Origin: Apoderus coryli
Lineage: Eukaryota > Arthropoda > Insecta > Coleoptera > Attelabidae
Length of the DNA: 64,000 nt
Direction of reading: 5' to 3'
Assembly: GCA_911728435.2 (NCBI GenBank)
Contig: OU452211.1
Location: forward strand, 11,762,428 to 11,826,427
Positions 23,807 through 35,980 of this stretch are shown piece after piece; positions within the stretch are counted from its first letter, which is position 1; every line of letters begins with the position of its first letter. A model generated the notes under the pieces. That model did not search any database and was not told where the DNA came from. It saw only the letters and a list, made by a program, of their open reading frames with translations. The translations under genes and the position numbers were made by a program.

Positions 23807-24880
23807 ATGATTTATTCCATTCTAGAACGAGTTGAAATTGTTAAACTTTATTTTCAAAATAATAGTAGTGCTAGACTTACGGCTCGCTTATTTAATGAGA
23901 GACATCCCGATAAAAATGTGAATGATGTGTACGTTGGCAAGTTAGTTAAAAAGTTTGTAGATACCGGATCTGTCTGTAATGTAAAACACCAGCCGCAGAA
24001 ACCGATCAGAAATGAAGCTGTGGAAGTCGCTGTTTTAGGGCATGTTGAAATGGATCATAGTCAAAGTACCCGTCAACTAGCTGAAGCCTCAGGTGTCTCC
24101 CGTTCGTCCATAATACGAATTTTAAAAGCGTACAAATTTCATCCGTACAAAATCAAATTAGTACAGGAACTAAATGAGGATGATCCTGATAGAAGGCTGC
24201 AATTTTGTGAAGTAATGAGCCAGCGTTTAATTGAAGATCCGCAATTATTATTTAACATTTGTTTTTCCGACGAATGCACATTTTATTTGAATGGAGCTGT
24301 AAATAGGCACAATTGCCGTTACTGGGATGACAGTAACCCACATTTATTCCGTGAGGTTCATACCCAGTATCCTCAAAAAATAAACGTCTGGTGTGGCATA
24401 TTAGGAAATCATATTATAGGACCACTTTTTATTCCTGGAAATTTAACTAGTGAAGTGTACCTAAACATGCTTGAAGACACAATTGATCCTTTAATAACAC
24501 AAATAATAGAAGATGACCAAAATCATACTGCTGATCGGCTTTATTTCCAGCAAGATGGAGCACCTCCGCACTATGTGGCTCCTGTAAGACAGTTCTTAGA
24601 TGACCGGTTCCCTGGACGGTGGATTGGAAGGAGGGGCCCAATTGAATGGCCTGCCAGGTCACCGGATTTATCGCCTTTAGACTTTTTTCTTTGGGGGCAC
24701 TTAAAAAATAAATGTTTTGCCACGAAGCCCGAGTCCATAGAAGATCTTCGCCAACGCATTACAGAAGAGTGCAGAAACATAACACCTGATATGCTACAAA
24801 ATGTTAGAAATAGATTTGAACAAAATCTGTATTATTGTATGGAATCAAATGGGTCACATTTTCAACATTTGTTAATGTAA
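23807..24880 (+). CDS. DD41D-type Tc1/mariner transposase
   Basis: 357 residues, no frame break. Start chosen at the first ATG (23807, context ACAAAATG); the open frame extends upstream only through a TTG. N-terminal helix-turn-helix: RVEIVKLYFQNNSSARLTAR with GRVN-like linker; a second begins STRQLAEASGVSRSSIIRIL. The catalytic acidic residues are D155 in CFSDECTFY, D250 in FQQDGAPPHY and D292 in RSPDLSPLDFF, with 41 residues between the last two, which places it in the DD41D group rather than DD34D mariner or DD34E Tc1. WGHLKNK and a C-terminal RNRFEQNLYYCM complete the fold. It should cut and paste the element by binding the 342-bp inverted repeats. Confidence 0.93.
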   Translation: MIYSILERVEIVKLYFQNNSSARLTARLFNERHPDKNVNDVYVGKLVKKFVDTGSVCNVKHQPQKPIRNEAVEVAVLGHVEMDHSQSTRQLAEASGVSRSSIIRILKAYKFHPYKIKLVQELNEDDPDRRLQFCEVMSQRLIEDPQLLFNICFSDECTFYLNGAVNRHNCRYWDDSNPHLFREVHTQYPQKINVWCGILGNHIIGPLFIPGNLTSEVYLNMLEDTIDPLITQIIEDDQNHTADRLYFQQDGAPPHYVAPVRQFLDDRFPGRWIGRRGPIEWPARSPDLSPLDFFLWGHLKNKCFATKPESIEDLRQRITEECRNITPDMLQNVRNRFEQNLYYCMESNGSHFQHLLM

Positions 24881-24984
24881 CGTTTTAATAAATCAATTTA
24901 ACAGCTTGTTTACTTTTTTTACAAAGCAATGTTAAAACTAACAAACATTGGAATGTACTAACGATTGCAGGTGTTTTCACTCGC

Positions 24985-25326
24985 AATAATTAAAACTTAT
25001 TTGTATTTCTCATTAATACCAAAATTATCGGCTTAATGTCTTTAAAGTCGTTTTCGTATTAACTGTTTTAGTAAAATTCGACAAATAGGGTATCATTAGA
25101 AAGACAATTTTGTGTCCTTTCAAATGATATGTCATTAGACCCCTCTTTCCATTTAAAATTTTAGGGTTGTTACTCACCCCCGCTAGGGGGTTAAAGGCGC
25201 AGATCGAAAAATATGTTTAAAATGTGTCCCCCTCAAAAGCAAAATCGACGTGTCCGAGCATTTTCGCATTCGACTACAAAAAAAAGAGAAAAGCTAGGTG
25301 CAAACTTTTCGTTGGACCACCCTGTA
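24985..25326. repeat. Right 342-bp terminal inverted repeat
   Basis: Mirror of 23236-23577, ending GGACCACCCTG followed by TA at 25325-25326. Confidence 0.9.
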
Positions 25327-26364
25327 TAAATGGCGATAACCAATATTGCGGATAATATTATATTTACTTGCTAATGAAATCTAAGTTCATACCACCCATA
25401 GAAGCCACATGGTACAACAAAGTGTATCACTGTTAAATTACCATACCATAATCACCTGTTTTGTCTTATACTATGCAATTATTTACCTGTTTTCAGTATT
25501 TTCTTGAAGCATTTACATAAATTGAGTCTAAGACAATTAAAACCAATACATCAGGTGCATGTTATTCATTCTATTTCAAAAGGAAACAGTCAATTTGTCA
25601 TGTGTTCAATTTGCAAAACGACGTGCTTACTGTGTGGATTTTTCAAAGAAATAAAAAATAACTTTCTGCTACAAAATAAGAGGGTCAGTAGATCGTGTAA
25701 AATATTTTACATAGAAGCCGAATTGTATGAGGTGTGTTACAACGTAGGTGTGACAATCGTTAGTTTTTACATTAATATTAACAAAAGAATAAGACTTGCA
25801 AGCTACATCGGGAAAATATTCTCAAAATCATCAGGAAAAAGAAGTATTTAGGACGTTGACTAGAATCTGTTGGAAACCAATTCCATTTTTTTTTTGGGTT
25901 CAAAGCTGATGTGTAATTGAGGTTAAGTTGGAAATATTTTAAAAATTTATTATATCCACTTGAAATTTTTTATTGAAAACTGAAAACAAGAAATGCAAAT
26001 TTTGTACTAAATTGGTGACGCGCCCACCGACAAATTACCTACTTTTTTTAATAAGAATTAATTTTTGTTTGAATCAAGTCTTGGAGTACTCACGAATGTT
26101 TTCTTTAAAAGAATGTATACAAGCTAAGCCGGATAAACAACCAAAATTATACAGAATGACTCAGAACTATGGGATCAGGTTTTATTTAGGCTTTGTCGTA
26201 GGTACTTTATCCATGTTTATCCGAGCCAAGACAGTATAGGTAGGTACATAAATTTTTTGTTAGCTTAGCAATTTGCAGAATATTCAGACCTTATGCCTGG
26301 ATTAAGGGGGGGGGGGCTTAAAGGGACTGTCAGGACTCGACTGAGGTGAGTCAACCGTCACTAT
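25327..26364. other. Intergenic DNA between transposon and LINE
   Basis: AT-rich, with open frames at 25504-25851 and 25973-26239 that show no family motif. An 11-base G tract sits at 26306-26316. No gene is supported. Confidence 0.35.
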
Positions 26365-29020
26365 AGGTAAATAAATAAATAGTTCTTTATTTCCAACAGG
26401 GTACAACCCCAATTACAGGAAACATAATTACATTATATCCGTGTCCATATAAAGGAAAAAAAATATATTTTCATACAAAAAATGAATGAATGAAAATTAA
26501 AATAAGAGAACAGAAAAAAACAGAATAAACCATCAAAACATAATTCAAAATAATAACAGAAACTACAAATAAGTAGGTATCTACTCTAATTCACCAAAAC
26601 AAGCCCGACATTGTGGCAACAATATTCGCGAGCGTGCTGTGGTTGATATCAAGCAAGTGCGATACTATGTTAAAACCGGCACAAATATAGTGTACAGGAA
26701 ACTGAAGCATTATGTTGATGCGACAAGGGTCCTCGTAGAATGTGAACCTAAGCCTGCCAGCCTGTCGTGGTATTAGAAAATTCAGTTTAGATAATAAATA
26801 CTCACAGTCTGTTGAGCCATGCAATAGACTGTGCAAAAACTTAACGGCTAGCAGCTCCTCTCTGCGGATAAACACCATAATCCCTAAATATCAAATATTT
26901 CAGAAATCTTCGATGCACCGCGTTTAGAGTCTCAGCATGTCTATCATAGATAGGGTGCCATACAATTTGACAATATTCCAGTCTGGATCTTATAAAAGCA
27001 CTAAATAATATTTTAAAAGTTTTGGTGTTATGAAAATATTTACAATTTCTTAGGATAAAACCAAGCAGCTTAGTGTAATGTCGCGAGACCTGCTCCACAT
27101 GAGCCACAAAGGAGAAACGCTCATCAAAATAAACACCCAAGTCCCTGAGAACAGTCTTTCGATTCAAGACAGAACCGTCAATGTAATAATTAAAAGTAAT
27201 TCTATTGTCTTTTCTCGTATAGGTCACCACATTACACTTGTCTATATTCAGATGCAACTTGTTTCTATCACACCAGTCTGCAAGAAAATGCAAGTATCTT
27301 TGAACAGTCGTCATGGCTACAAATTTCATGAAAAAGTTTTAAGTCACAACAGTAGCCCATTGCATAACACACAATCGAAAATGTCGTTAATAAAAATAAT
27401 AAACAGCAATGGACCTAAGTTGGATCCCTGTGGTACGCCTGATGTAGGTACAAACTTGAATGACTCATACTCTTCATATTTCACAAACTGGCGACGGTCC
27501 AATAGATAAGATTTAAGTAGGCTGACCAACCCCGACGAAAAACCAAAATTTTCAAGCTTTCTATCAATAGAACATAGTGGTCGATCTGATCAAAGGCTTT
27601 TCTGAAATCCGTATACACTACATCAATTTGACCACGCGTGTCCAAGACTTCACAAACATTCTGTGAAAAGCAAGCCAAGTTTGTCGCGCATGATCTGCCT
27701 GAGAAAAAGCTATGTTGTTTAGTTGTAATAGAATTTTTAACAGTGGAGAATATATATTGATACAACACTATTTCAAACAATTTAGAAAAATTACACAAAA
27801 TTGAAATAGGTCTATAATTAGTAATGATACTAGTTTTCCACAAGTCCGGAAATGTGCTAGTTAGTAGAATTAAATTAAAAATATGACACAAGGGATTAGA
27901 TAAAGGATAAATACAGTCCTATACAACAAAACTGGGCACACCGTCCGCTCCAGACGTAGGTTTAGGCTTCAGTTTTTTACTTGCATTGATAATGTCCTCA
28001 GCCGTCACTCGATGAATACACCCCGGATCACAATTACTCGTAATGGCATCCGGCAAAGTCTCAGTATGCTGAGGGTTTGATTCCACATAAACACTCTGAA
28101 AGTAATTAGCAAAAGCGTCAACAATTTGCCGCGGATCATCATACTCTGAAGCGTCATCCCTGATTACACCCGGAATTCTGGAATTACCACGTTTGTTACT
28201 TATATAAGACCAAAATCCAGCCGAATCGCGTTGCAAATCTCTCTCGATAGTTGACAGATATTTGCTAAAATCAGTCGTTATCTGAGACTTGATCAAGCGC
28301 CTCAACTCAACGTATTTAGACCTGTAATAATCAGATCCAAGCTTTCTATAGTTTCTATAAGTGTTCTCTTTATTAAAAATATTCACAATTAACTCAGCAG
28401 AGTACCAGACTGAAAATCGCCTATGCCGTTTGGATTTATAAGGAACGCACTGTTCAAAAATGTTCTCGAGAATGCTGTAAAATGCCGAGCACGAAGAACC
28501 AACAGTAATAGACAAGTATACCTCGCTCCAATCAGCAGAGATAATCTTGTTGTATAAAACCGGAAAGTTTGCTTTCCTAAAATTGAATTCACGAACATTA
28601 TTATTTTTAATCTTAAAATTACTGCCATGTATATGCTTAGCCTCAAAAATGACGTTTAACACTGGATGATATTGATCAACATCAACCAAAGGACAAATAC
28701 CCAATTCAACCCAGCATCGCACATTCGCAAAAACTAAATCCAGCAATCTGCCGCTACAGTTAAGAATTGAATTGCGCTGAGTTAACATTATAGCATCAAC
28801 AAAACTATCCACAACTCTACATTTAGTTGACACAATATCAGAACTGTAATCGGGAACATTAAAGTCCCCCAAAATTAATATCTTATTATTATAAAATATC
28901 TCAAACAAAATCAGAGTTTCAAAAAAAGCTTCAAAGTCACTAGCAGACAAAGATGGAGGAATGTACACAATAACTAAGTAAATGGTAAAATAATTGACCG
29001 TCAGTTTACAAACGACAATA

Positions 29021-30572
29021 AGGTAAGGTGGGGTAAGAGTGTACCAAAAAATTAATAGGTGAATTTAAAAACGCAGTGAGTGTTTTATATTAGTGCCAAG
29101 GGCTTTCCCGCTTATGAGAGTTATTACGTTATATTATACTTTATTGACCAGTGTCGACAAAAATTGATAGAATTAAGGATTTTCTAAATAATGCAATTTT
29201 TATTTTTTTGGTGCCAAAAACGCACTTGCCCCATGATTTGGGGGCTAGTGCGTTTTCTTCAATATTTTAGCTTATATGTGCCGAAACTATAAACGGGGCG
29301 AGAGCAATCACCTCAATAAAATGTTTACTTTCAAATAAAATTAAAACAAAACTGGCAAAAAAAAAATACAGAAGCTTTAAACTTTTTAAATTTTATTAGT
29401 ACACGTTTAAAATCAAGAAAATGACAAAAAAATGTTTGAAAACGCACAACATTAAGAAAATCGTTGAAAAATCAAAATATGAAGGTGTAATAAAACATGG
29501 GTAAGTAACTTAAAGAATTTTTCACAAAATATAGCTACTAATAACTTAACTTTTTCTACTGTTCAGATACCTCTACAGCACTTGAGAAAATATACTTTTG
29601 ATTATCTCCATATGGTACCAATTTGGGTTGTTCAAGTTTTTTAATAATATCGGACAATAAAATTGAACATTTGTCTTGTTCTTCGAGCCTGAATTCCCAT
29701 GATTTTCGCATTTTACGTAAACATGTTACTTCAGCTTCATCGTCAGATAAAGCTGTTATCAGACAAACATATTTGTAAGTTTTCTTTTTTCAAAAAAAGT
29801 TATCTATTACAAAGTCTCCGTTTTGGATTTTATGAAAATCGGTTTCCCCTGTTGTAGAAACAATCTCTTCAACAGGTGATATGGTTTGATCAACTTCAGG
29901 ATCTTCACGCTCTGACATTTCATCAAACTCGGTTATTCTGTCCTCACTTTGATCACTTTCCCAAGATTCAAGATCGCTTTCTTCTGAGTCACTTGTATTG
30001 GCGACCTTGTTATTCTTCTTTTTTTTTTTGAAAGCTTGTGTATAGGCCCATTTTTGATATCCATTTTCTCTCGAAATTCTAAAACATCTTTGTTTGTTAT
30101 AACTTCTGCCCCCAAACAAACACGTTGCATGGGGCAAGTGCGTTGTATAGAGCTCTTGCCCCGCTGAAAGTGACTGCACTAGCCCCACTAGAGAAAATAG
30201 CCGGGGCAAGTGCGTCATGTCATCAAAAACAACAATTTAGGTTAGCAACTACGAAAATACAATAATATTAGAAAAACAGCTTAATTAACATACCTACCCA
30301 CCAAAAATTACGAATTAAAGATGCATTAATTCACTGATGTTTATAGATTAAAAAACAAATACCAACTCGAGTATCAAGTTCAAATGCGCATTAAAATTCA
30401 GGAACGTGTTACTCACACAACGGAAAACAGAAATGGCTGGTAGTGGTTGGGTTAAGTTGGGCATATTCGTTAGAGACAGTCTTCATAGATGGCCGTACCT
30501 TTCGCTACGAAACTTGAATAAAAGTTGAGAATACTGCACTTGCCCCAAAAATGCTCTTACCCCACCTTACCT
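29021..30572 (-). mobile_element. Pogo-like non-autonomous derivative nested in the LINE
   Basis: Ends are inverted copies of AGGTAAGGTGGGGTAAGAG, flanked by TA at 29019-29020 and 30573-30574. Removing the element and one TA restores the LINE endonuclease frame (SPLID then IVVCK), so the boundaries are exact. The inside keeps only the C-terminal part of a transposase and repeats of GGGGCAAGTGC/GCACTTGCCCC near both ends. TA duplication, ends and the C-terminal protein tail suggest the pogo branch of the Tc1/mariner superfamily. Confidence 0.82.
29556..30100 (-). pseudogene. C-terminal tail of a pogo/jerky-like transposase
   Basis: Minus strand reads an acidic/serine stretch (TSDSEESDLESWESDQSED), then KIQNGDFVIDNFF and a stop at 29790. 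In the following frame it continues TYKYVCLITALSDDEAEVTC, LRKMRKSWEFRLEEQDK, LPYGD-like and KYIFSSAVEVSEQ with a stop at 29556. A GDFV...K-x-Y-x-G/C-x-I...V-x-F/C-LRK layout is the small beta-rich domain often found after the DDE domain in insect pogo-like transposases. The DDE catalytic domain itself is absent, so this is a leftover. Confidence 0.55.
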
Positions 30573-30690
30573 TATCTATTAACGGTGAAATGTCAGACAC
30601 AAAAGGTAAATTGACAGGGGTACAGACAAATCTGTCATTTCTAACAGCAACTAGTCATCCCAGTAGCAATAGTGTAGTAAAGTAAAAATA

Positions 30691-31309
30691 ATGCCAAAAA
30701 ATGAACTAATGCATCAAAATGTCAATCAAAACGTCTTCCAAAAGTGCCCAGTGCCAATCAACTCTATATTGAAAGGGCTAATAGCAAATGTTACCTCTCC
30801 CCGAGACCAATTTGATTCGTTTGAAAAAGGAGCCAAAAACGTTTTGATTAAACTCTCGAAATTAAAGTTCGCAGAATATACGAAATGATCAATTGTAGCT
30901 TTTAATTAATGTTCAATTACCTATATCAAATATCAATTTCTAATTACTAGTTATGCATAATATAGTTTTCTCCGATGCTTTAAATTATATCATACCTTTA
31001 AATGATTACCACCTTTAATTGAATAAAACTTCAATTAAGTCTCAAGTAATTGATGTAACGATTATATGAAATGAAATATTCTTACGAAAGCTTTTCTCTT
31101 ATTTTGATGATTATACATACACAACTTGTTAGACAGGTCTAAATTAGACGTATAATATTTAACACCAACTACTATTATTATTTAAAGTGAAAGAGGTATT
31201 ATAGAGGTGTAATTAAGGTGTTTACGGAGAGGCTTTCTGTTTCATTAACACGGCGGCCTTAATAAATAAAACCTTCTATTTGCCAAATAAATTATTGGGT
31301 CGTTACCAT
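30691..31309. other. Short AT-rich flank of the LINE
   Basis: A 65-codon plus-strand frame at 30691-30888 (starts MPKNELMHQNV) is not recognised. No other signal. Confidence 0.3.
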
Positions 31310-31500
31310 CTTAATACCTGCATTTTATTTTTCAACTGTTCGCAAAGAAAATAGTCTTAAGGCGATAAATCCGGTGATCTCAGGTCATTCGATTATGCCT
31401 CCCCTTCTAATCTACCGTAAAAATTCTCTGACAGCCAGCTGTCGGTGGTGCGGACGTGCTCCATCTTCTAGAAACAAAGCTTATCTGTAGATGCGTTTAT
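31310..31500 (-). pseudogene. Tc1/mariner transposase fossil (C-terminal catalytic part)
   Basis: Minus strand reads FLEDGARPHHRQLAVREFL (the Q-Q-D-G-A-P-P-H block, second catalytic Asp kept), then GGIIEWP and a frame-shifted remnant of the third-Asp block, then EQ-K-NKMQ. The order and the GGIIEWP word match the intact DD41D transposase, but stops and shifts make it a fossil of a related family. Confidence 0.6.
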
Positions 31501-32399
31501 TTTAACACAAAAACGCAAAATATTCCAAGCATTTCTTGAGAAAAATTTAGCCTCTTGTTTGTCAATGACCGATTATTTATTGACAACTTTTACTTTAATA
31601 AATCAGAGAAAGGATGAGATACTAAAAAAGTGAAAGCCCACAAAAAAAAACGGTCGTACGCGTATATTACTGGTAAGTAAAAAGTATCTCACGTGTAGGT
31701 ATATTTACTTTAAATATTATCAATTTTCGGTCGACGTCATGTGAAAAATTGGTTTCTCTCAACTTACTATTTTGCTGCTATCAAAGGCTTCCGACAATTA
31801 GCATGTTCATATGAAATATATGTTTATTAAATAAATATTGGTATGAAAAGATTATGGAAATATTATTAAGGGTAAAAAGGTGCATCCTTTTATCCCACAG
31901 TTTGTTTGGGGAGAAATTCACTTTACTTTAAAAATAGCTTCTGGATCAACAAAAATGAGTTTGTAAAGGTTCTCCCAAAATTACCGCAGGATTTGAATTA
32001 AATAGAAAACACAGTTTTTAGTCTTTTGATTGAATCATAAAGTAAATAGGATGGAATAACACATCTGGCAAATGGCCTCCACGGCTTTGCATACTTTCCA
32101 CATTTGCGGGTCATGTTCGAAGAAGATAGTAAAATAAATATCTCTCCGAATTTACAATGTAAATGGCCTTGAAATCTTGCCGGAACTACAGCTACAGGAT
32201 TCCATGTTGGTAGCTAAAATAGTCTAGAGCGAATGAAGAGTAAAAGTTACAGCGTAAAAGCAAGAATGTGATAGGTGTAAGAGCTACTTTCACGAAACAC
32301 AAGTTTAAACTTTAGATAAGCTGACAAGAAGAGTTTTGACTTCCCTACATCCAACCATGGATTAGAACCCGTAATACCATAAGAACACCTTGAGATCGC
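31501..32399. other. Intergenic AT-rich DNA
   Basis: No gene, RNA or repeat recognised. Confidence 0.3.
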
Positions 32400-32700
32400 C
32401 CAGAACTCAGGAATGACCCTTTTCACGTTTTTTTAAAGGGTCCGTTCGACACCAGTTCCCGGTTTCAGAGCGCAATGCCCAGTAAGGAGTCCCCTGCTTG
32501 ATGATAGTAGTTTTCCAGTGCGCTTTGTTGCTGCACCAGGTATGAACCTTTTCCATGCTCCTGCTTGGGAATATGTTCTTTGGTGCTCGCTTTTGGCCCA
32601 GCACTTGAGGAGTTCCCTCGCCGTTGTTTTAGACAAGCCCAGCGCAGGTTCCGTGCCATGTGGGTTCTCTTTTCACGTTTGTCAATAGTCAACTTTTCTA
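32400..32700 (-). pseudogene. LINE RNase H-domain tail fragment
   Basis: The minus strand reads KTTARELLKCWAKSEHQRTY, AWKRFIPGAATKRTGKLLSS and SRGLLTGHCALKPGTG. The W-x-x-...L-L-T-G-H-C-x-L pattern is the end of the RNase H-like domain in I/R1-type LINE ORF2 proteins. Only about 95 codons remain, and GC content is higher than in the surroundings, as expected for a transposed piece. Confidence 0.5.
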
Positions 32701-34679
32701 TAAGGATATCTTTTTTACAACATAAACTCTCGTCAAACCCAGGTTTTCAGATATTACAGCAGATGTTTGAATAATTTGATTTAATAATATTAGTTGTTAT
32801 TCACACAAATCTAAATTAGATCACTGGTTCTTAATATGCCATTAAATCCCTTATCTAAATACAAAATAACTTGGGTAATCTTCCTTATGGTTTGTATCAT
32901 TTTATAACATCAATAGTAACGGGCTTCCTAACAGTTAACTATTTTACTGTACGCTAAGAAAGATATTTATGGTATATCGTAAAATAAGGAAAAACCAGTT
33001 TAAGATTTTCTTTCTTTAAGCAAAAAAATATAATCTCAATATGTTGTTTTTTGTATTTGCCCAATAATAAAATAATCGTGGACTCTTAGAGCTTATTAGA
33101 TACGTAAAATGATTGTATTGGCTACGGTTCAGTTGTTTATATTTAAAATAGAACAAAATATCACGAGCAAAAAGATAGATAATAATACTACAGACTCCTT
33201 TTCATTACTAGACATCCAAATAGTTTTTTTCTTCTTCTTAAGTAATCAGTAGTTAATACCATGAAATCACGCAACTATATCCATTAAGGTAACCGCAGAT
33301 TATAAATAGATGATTATCACTCTTACTTTCTTCTGAATTACACTGGCCACACAAAAATAGCTTACAGATTATCGTGCACACAGATTTTTTGTATCTAGTA
33401 GTTAGTGTTAACTTTACTTGCAAAGTTCTCAAGTTTGGAAGAAAAGTTTTAAATGGCTTTTGCGGCTGTCCCAACAAAACTATAGTTTTCTAAGAAGAAC
33501 GATGAGAAAAATGATTTTGTATTGAATCTCTAGGTTAACACCCAGTTCAACTCAGTGTAAATCGCCGCAGTGATCCCGGGTTCATTGAGAAACGCTGAAT
33601 CAGCGATAGCATAAAGAATATCAGCTGAGCTATGTTTACGTGGATGGTATTTACAATGTCACTTCGATAAAAGGAATGTTTCGATTGACGGAATTTTAGA
33701 GACTCTATCTTTGAATCTAGCAGAGATCAAGAAACAAGTACCTTAGCAATGCCTGTATACACCAAGAATCAATTGAAACCTACTGGTTTTTTATATTAGT
33801 AATTTAGAGAAGGATGTGGTTAACTTAGATGCGAATTTAAAAATAGCCAACAAATTTGTAAAAACACTATGGTTGAGTTTTTGTTGTTCGTTGTAAAAAC
33901 AACTGTTAAGAATTAATAATTGAAAGCTCAATTTATGATTCCCGTCATCAATATAAGTTATAAATGTATGAATGCAGTAGGTACGTAATAAAACTTCTAG
34001 TAGGTCTATATCACAAGCTTTTAAACTCCGTGATTTATAACTCCGTGTTGAAAATTTATTTTCAAAAGAGGAAAAGACGCATAAGTTAAGAGATCATCAG
34101 ATATATGGGCAACGTGTACGGTATCAGAATGATAAGCGTTTTGTTTTAGGTATATTTTAAAATTAAAACCATTAACTTTAAAGTGAGATATTTCTTATTC
34201 AGATTTATGTGCCAAGTAATTTATTGATATCATCAATCTTTCAACACCTCAAGCTGTACGCAGGTGAGGAGTGCGTAGATATAGACTTAAATCTCGTTTT
34301 GACAAATCAAAGAAAGTCGAAGTTATGTGCACTTTTAAAAAATATTTAGTAGTAGATTTTTATCAAAATTTCTTTCAATCCGATAAGTTTTATACAACAA
34401 ACATAATAATTGATTTATAGAAGATAATTGTTTTGTACTTGAAACAAATTTTTTCAACAATATAATCAGTGATAACGATAGTTTGACTCAATATAGACTT
34501 TCTTTAGTAGTATATCCCCGAAAATCTTTAGAAATTTTAAGAATTAAATTGTCAGTACACAGAAAAAAACGAGACTTTTTGAACTCCGGAGGTTTTTTCT
34601 ATTGTCCGGCAGTATACGTCTGTCAACCTAGCAGGGAAATCTCTACTTTCGTGAGCAAAAGTGCAGATATTCCCTTGGA
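32701..34679. other. Intergenic AT-rich DNA
   Basis: No gene recognised; open frames here lack motifs. Confidence 0.3.
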
Positions 34680-35620
34680 TGACACATAGATGGCGTTATT
34701 AGATTTTTTTCCATATGATTTTTAGTTAATACTAACCTTCAAACGATTCAAATTTGACAGCAATCTGACTTTTGATTCGTGAGTTGTAGCATTTTGTGTG
34801 ACGCAACTTTTGTTATTGAAAAAACACAACACACAACAAAAAATACAGTGGAAAACAACAAAAAATAACATTATACGAACCATGTTCCATCGAGACAAAT
34901 GGTAGAGAGGTGGATTGCTGAATTTAAGCGTGGTCGTATCAGCACAAATGATGCAGACTCCAAATAATAATAATAATAATAAATTTATTTGCAGTTCAAA
35001 AAAAAAAAGTTACAACTCTAATAATTATTACATTACCAAAAAAAACTAGAACTACAAAAAGGTCTAGATGGCAGTATAACTACTAATTTTGAAATCTAGG
35101 CCCGAGAAAAAAAAACATAATTTACGCTACCTTAAAATACAAAATTCAACAAGAAAACTAAGAAATAGAAATATAATTAATATTACAACAATAATAAAAA
35201 AAATATAAACAAAATTCTAGTTAATAACAAAGAAAATAATGTTCATAATATCTTTTATAAGAGTGAATTTAACAAAAGACCACGCAATTTCCGTCTGAAT
35301 ATGATAAGGCTTAACGACTTCAAAGTATCCTGAATCTTATTATACAACTTATATATTTGAAAGGAAAATGATCTCTCGAAACATGAAGTTCTATGAGCTG
35401 GGGGTGAAAGAAGAGGCTCTTATTCCAGAAAACGTCAAAAAAAATCACAAATTGGTTGAGACAATGCTTGCTGGAAAGAAATTTACGTCCAATGATGAAG
35501 TAATCGCTGAAACTGAGGCCTATTTTGACGAAAAACGAACGACGAAACCCAATTTCATTATGATTATATATCTTTTCACTTTCGTTGGATTACACTAGCT
35601 ACCATCTAACAACTACAGCA
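34680..35620 (+). mobile_element. Mariner remnant interrupted by a LINE 3' end
   Basis: The left part (34680-34957) begins GATGACACATAGATGGCGTT, shared with the copy at 44210, and ends in frame FKRGRISTNDAD. The right part (about 35392-35620) resumes ELGVKEEALIPENVKKNHKL and then fuses directly to LAGKKFTSNDEVIAETEAYF, the C-terminal mariner block, so the catalytic middle is deleted. Between them lies the minus-strand LINE tail. It is non-functional. Confidence 0.75.
34958..35391 (-). mobile_element. LINE 3' end nested in the mariner remnant
   Basis: Read on the minus strand it gives TSCFERSFSFQIYKLYNKIQ and DTLKSLSLIIFRRKLRGLL, the C-terminus of a LINE ORF2, followed by an untranslated tail ending CAAATAAATTTATTATTATT. 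It is a very short 5'-truncated insertion. Similar CAAATAAA tails occur at the 3' ends near 39187 and 62226. Confidence 0.65.
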
Positions 35621-35980
35621 TTCACTTTCATTAAAATCCAAAATTTGATATGATTTGAACCAAAAATAGTTTATTAAGAACAAAGTGTATTCTGTCTGCA
35701 GAACTGAGAATTAAAATCTAATCATATTGCACAAAACAAAACAAAAAGAAATAAACTAACCAAGTGTATCGTCTGTAACATAGAAGGGACAAAACTCTTC
35801 TTCCGATGCTTGTCCAAAACTAGGTTAACAATAAAAACCAATTCCGTCGTCGCTACATGAGAAAGCGGTCCAAATGATAAGTCCGCCTGGGGCTCTCATT
35901 ATTATTAGTATAATACAATATTCTTCTGGAGCCCGAAATTACCGGTGGTTTAAGTAGGGGAAGAAGGCAGAGGCACCAGT

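Larger units (their letters stand above)
23236..25326 (+). mobile_element. Apparently intact Tc1/mariner-superfamily transposon, long inverted repeats
   Basis: Total 2,091 bp including TA at each end. Left inverted repeat 23236-23577 and right 24985-25326, each 342 bp and identical by eye. Termini read (TA)CAGGGTGGTCCAACGAA. One open transposase gene lies between them. Inverted repeats of this length and identity indicate recent insertion; nothing in the sequence shows it is dead. Nested relatives elsewhere (345-935, 31310-31500, 45370-45600) are decayed. Confidence 0.92.
26365..30690 (-). pseudogene. Dead LINE (endonuclease plus reverse transcriptase) split by a pogo insertion
   Basis: Minus strand, 5' to 3': LVAVRNDRFVCTPVNLPFV near 30600-30650, then the pogo insertion 29021-30572, then VVCKLTVNYFTIYLVIVYIP and LILGDFNVPDYSSDIVSTK (AP-type endonuclease, 28700-29018), a linker, TNYRPISILCNFSKLFEIVL, VVYTDFRKAFDQIDH, SGVPQGSNLGPLLFIIFIND, then KLHLNIDKCNVVTYTRKD and VLRDLGVYFDERFSFVAHVE. 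The catalytic FADD box is destroyed by a small deletion (it reads GYCCDLKLF near 27340-27365), and several frames are shifted. The 3' tail in plus orientation starts at ATAGTTCTTTATTTCC. It was inactive probably before, certainly after, the pogo element landed. Confidence 0.85.
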
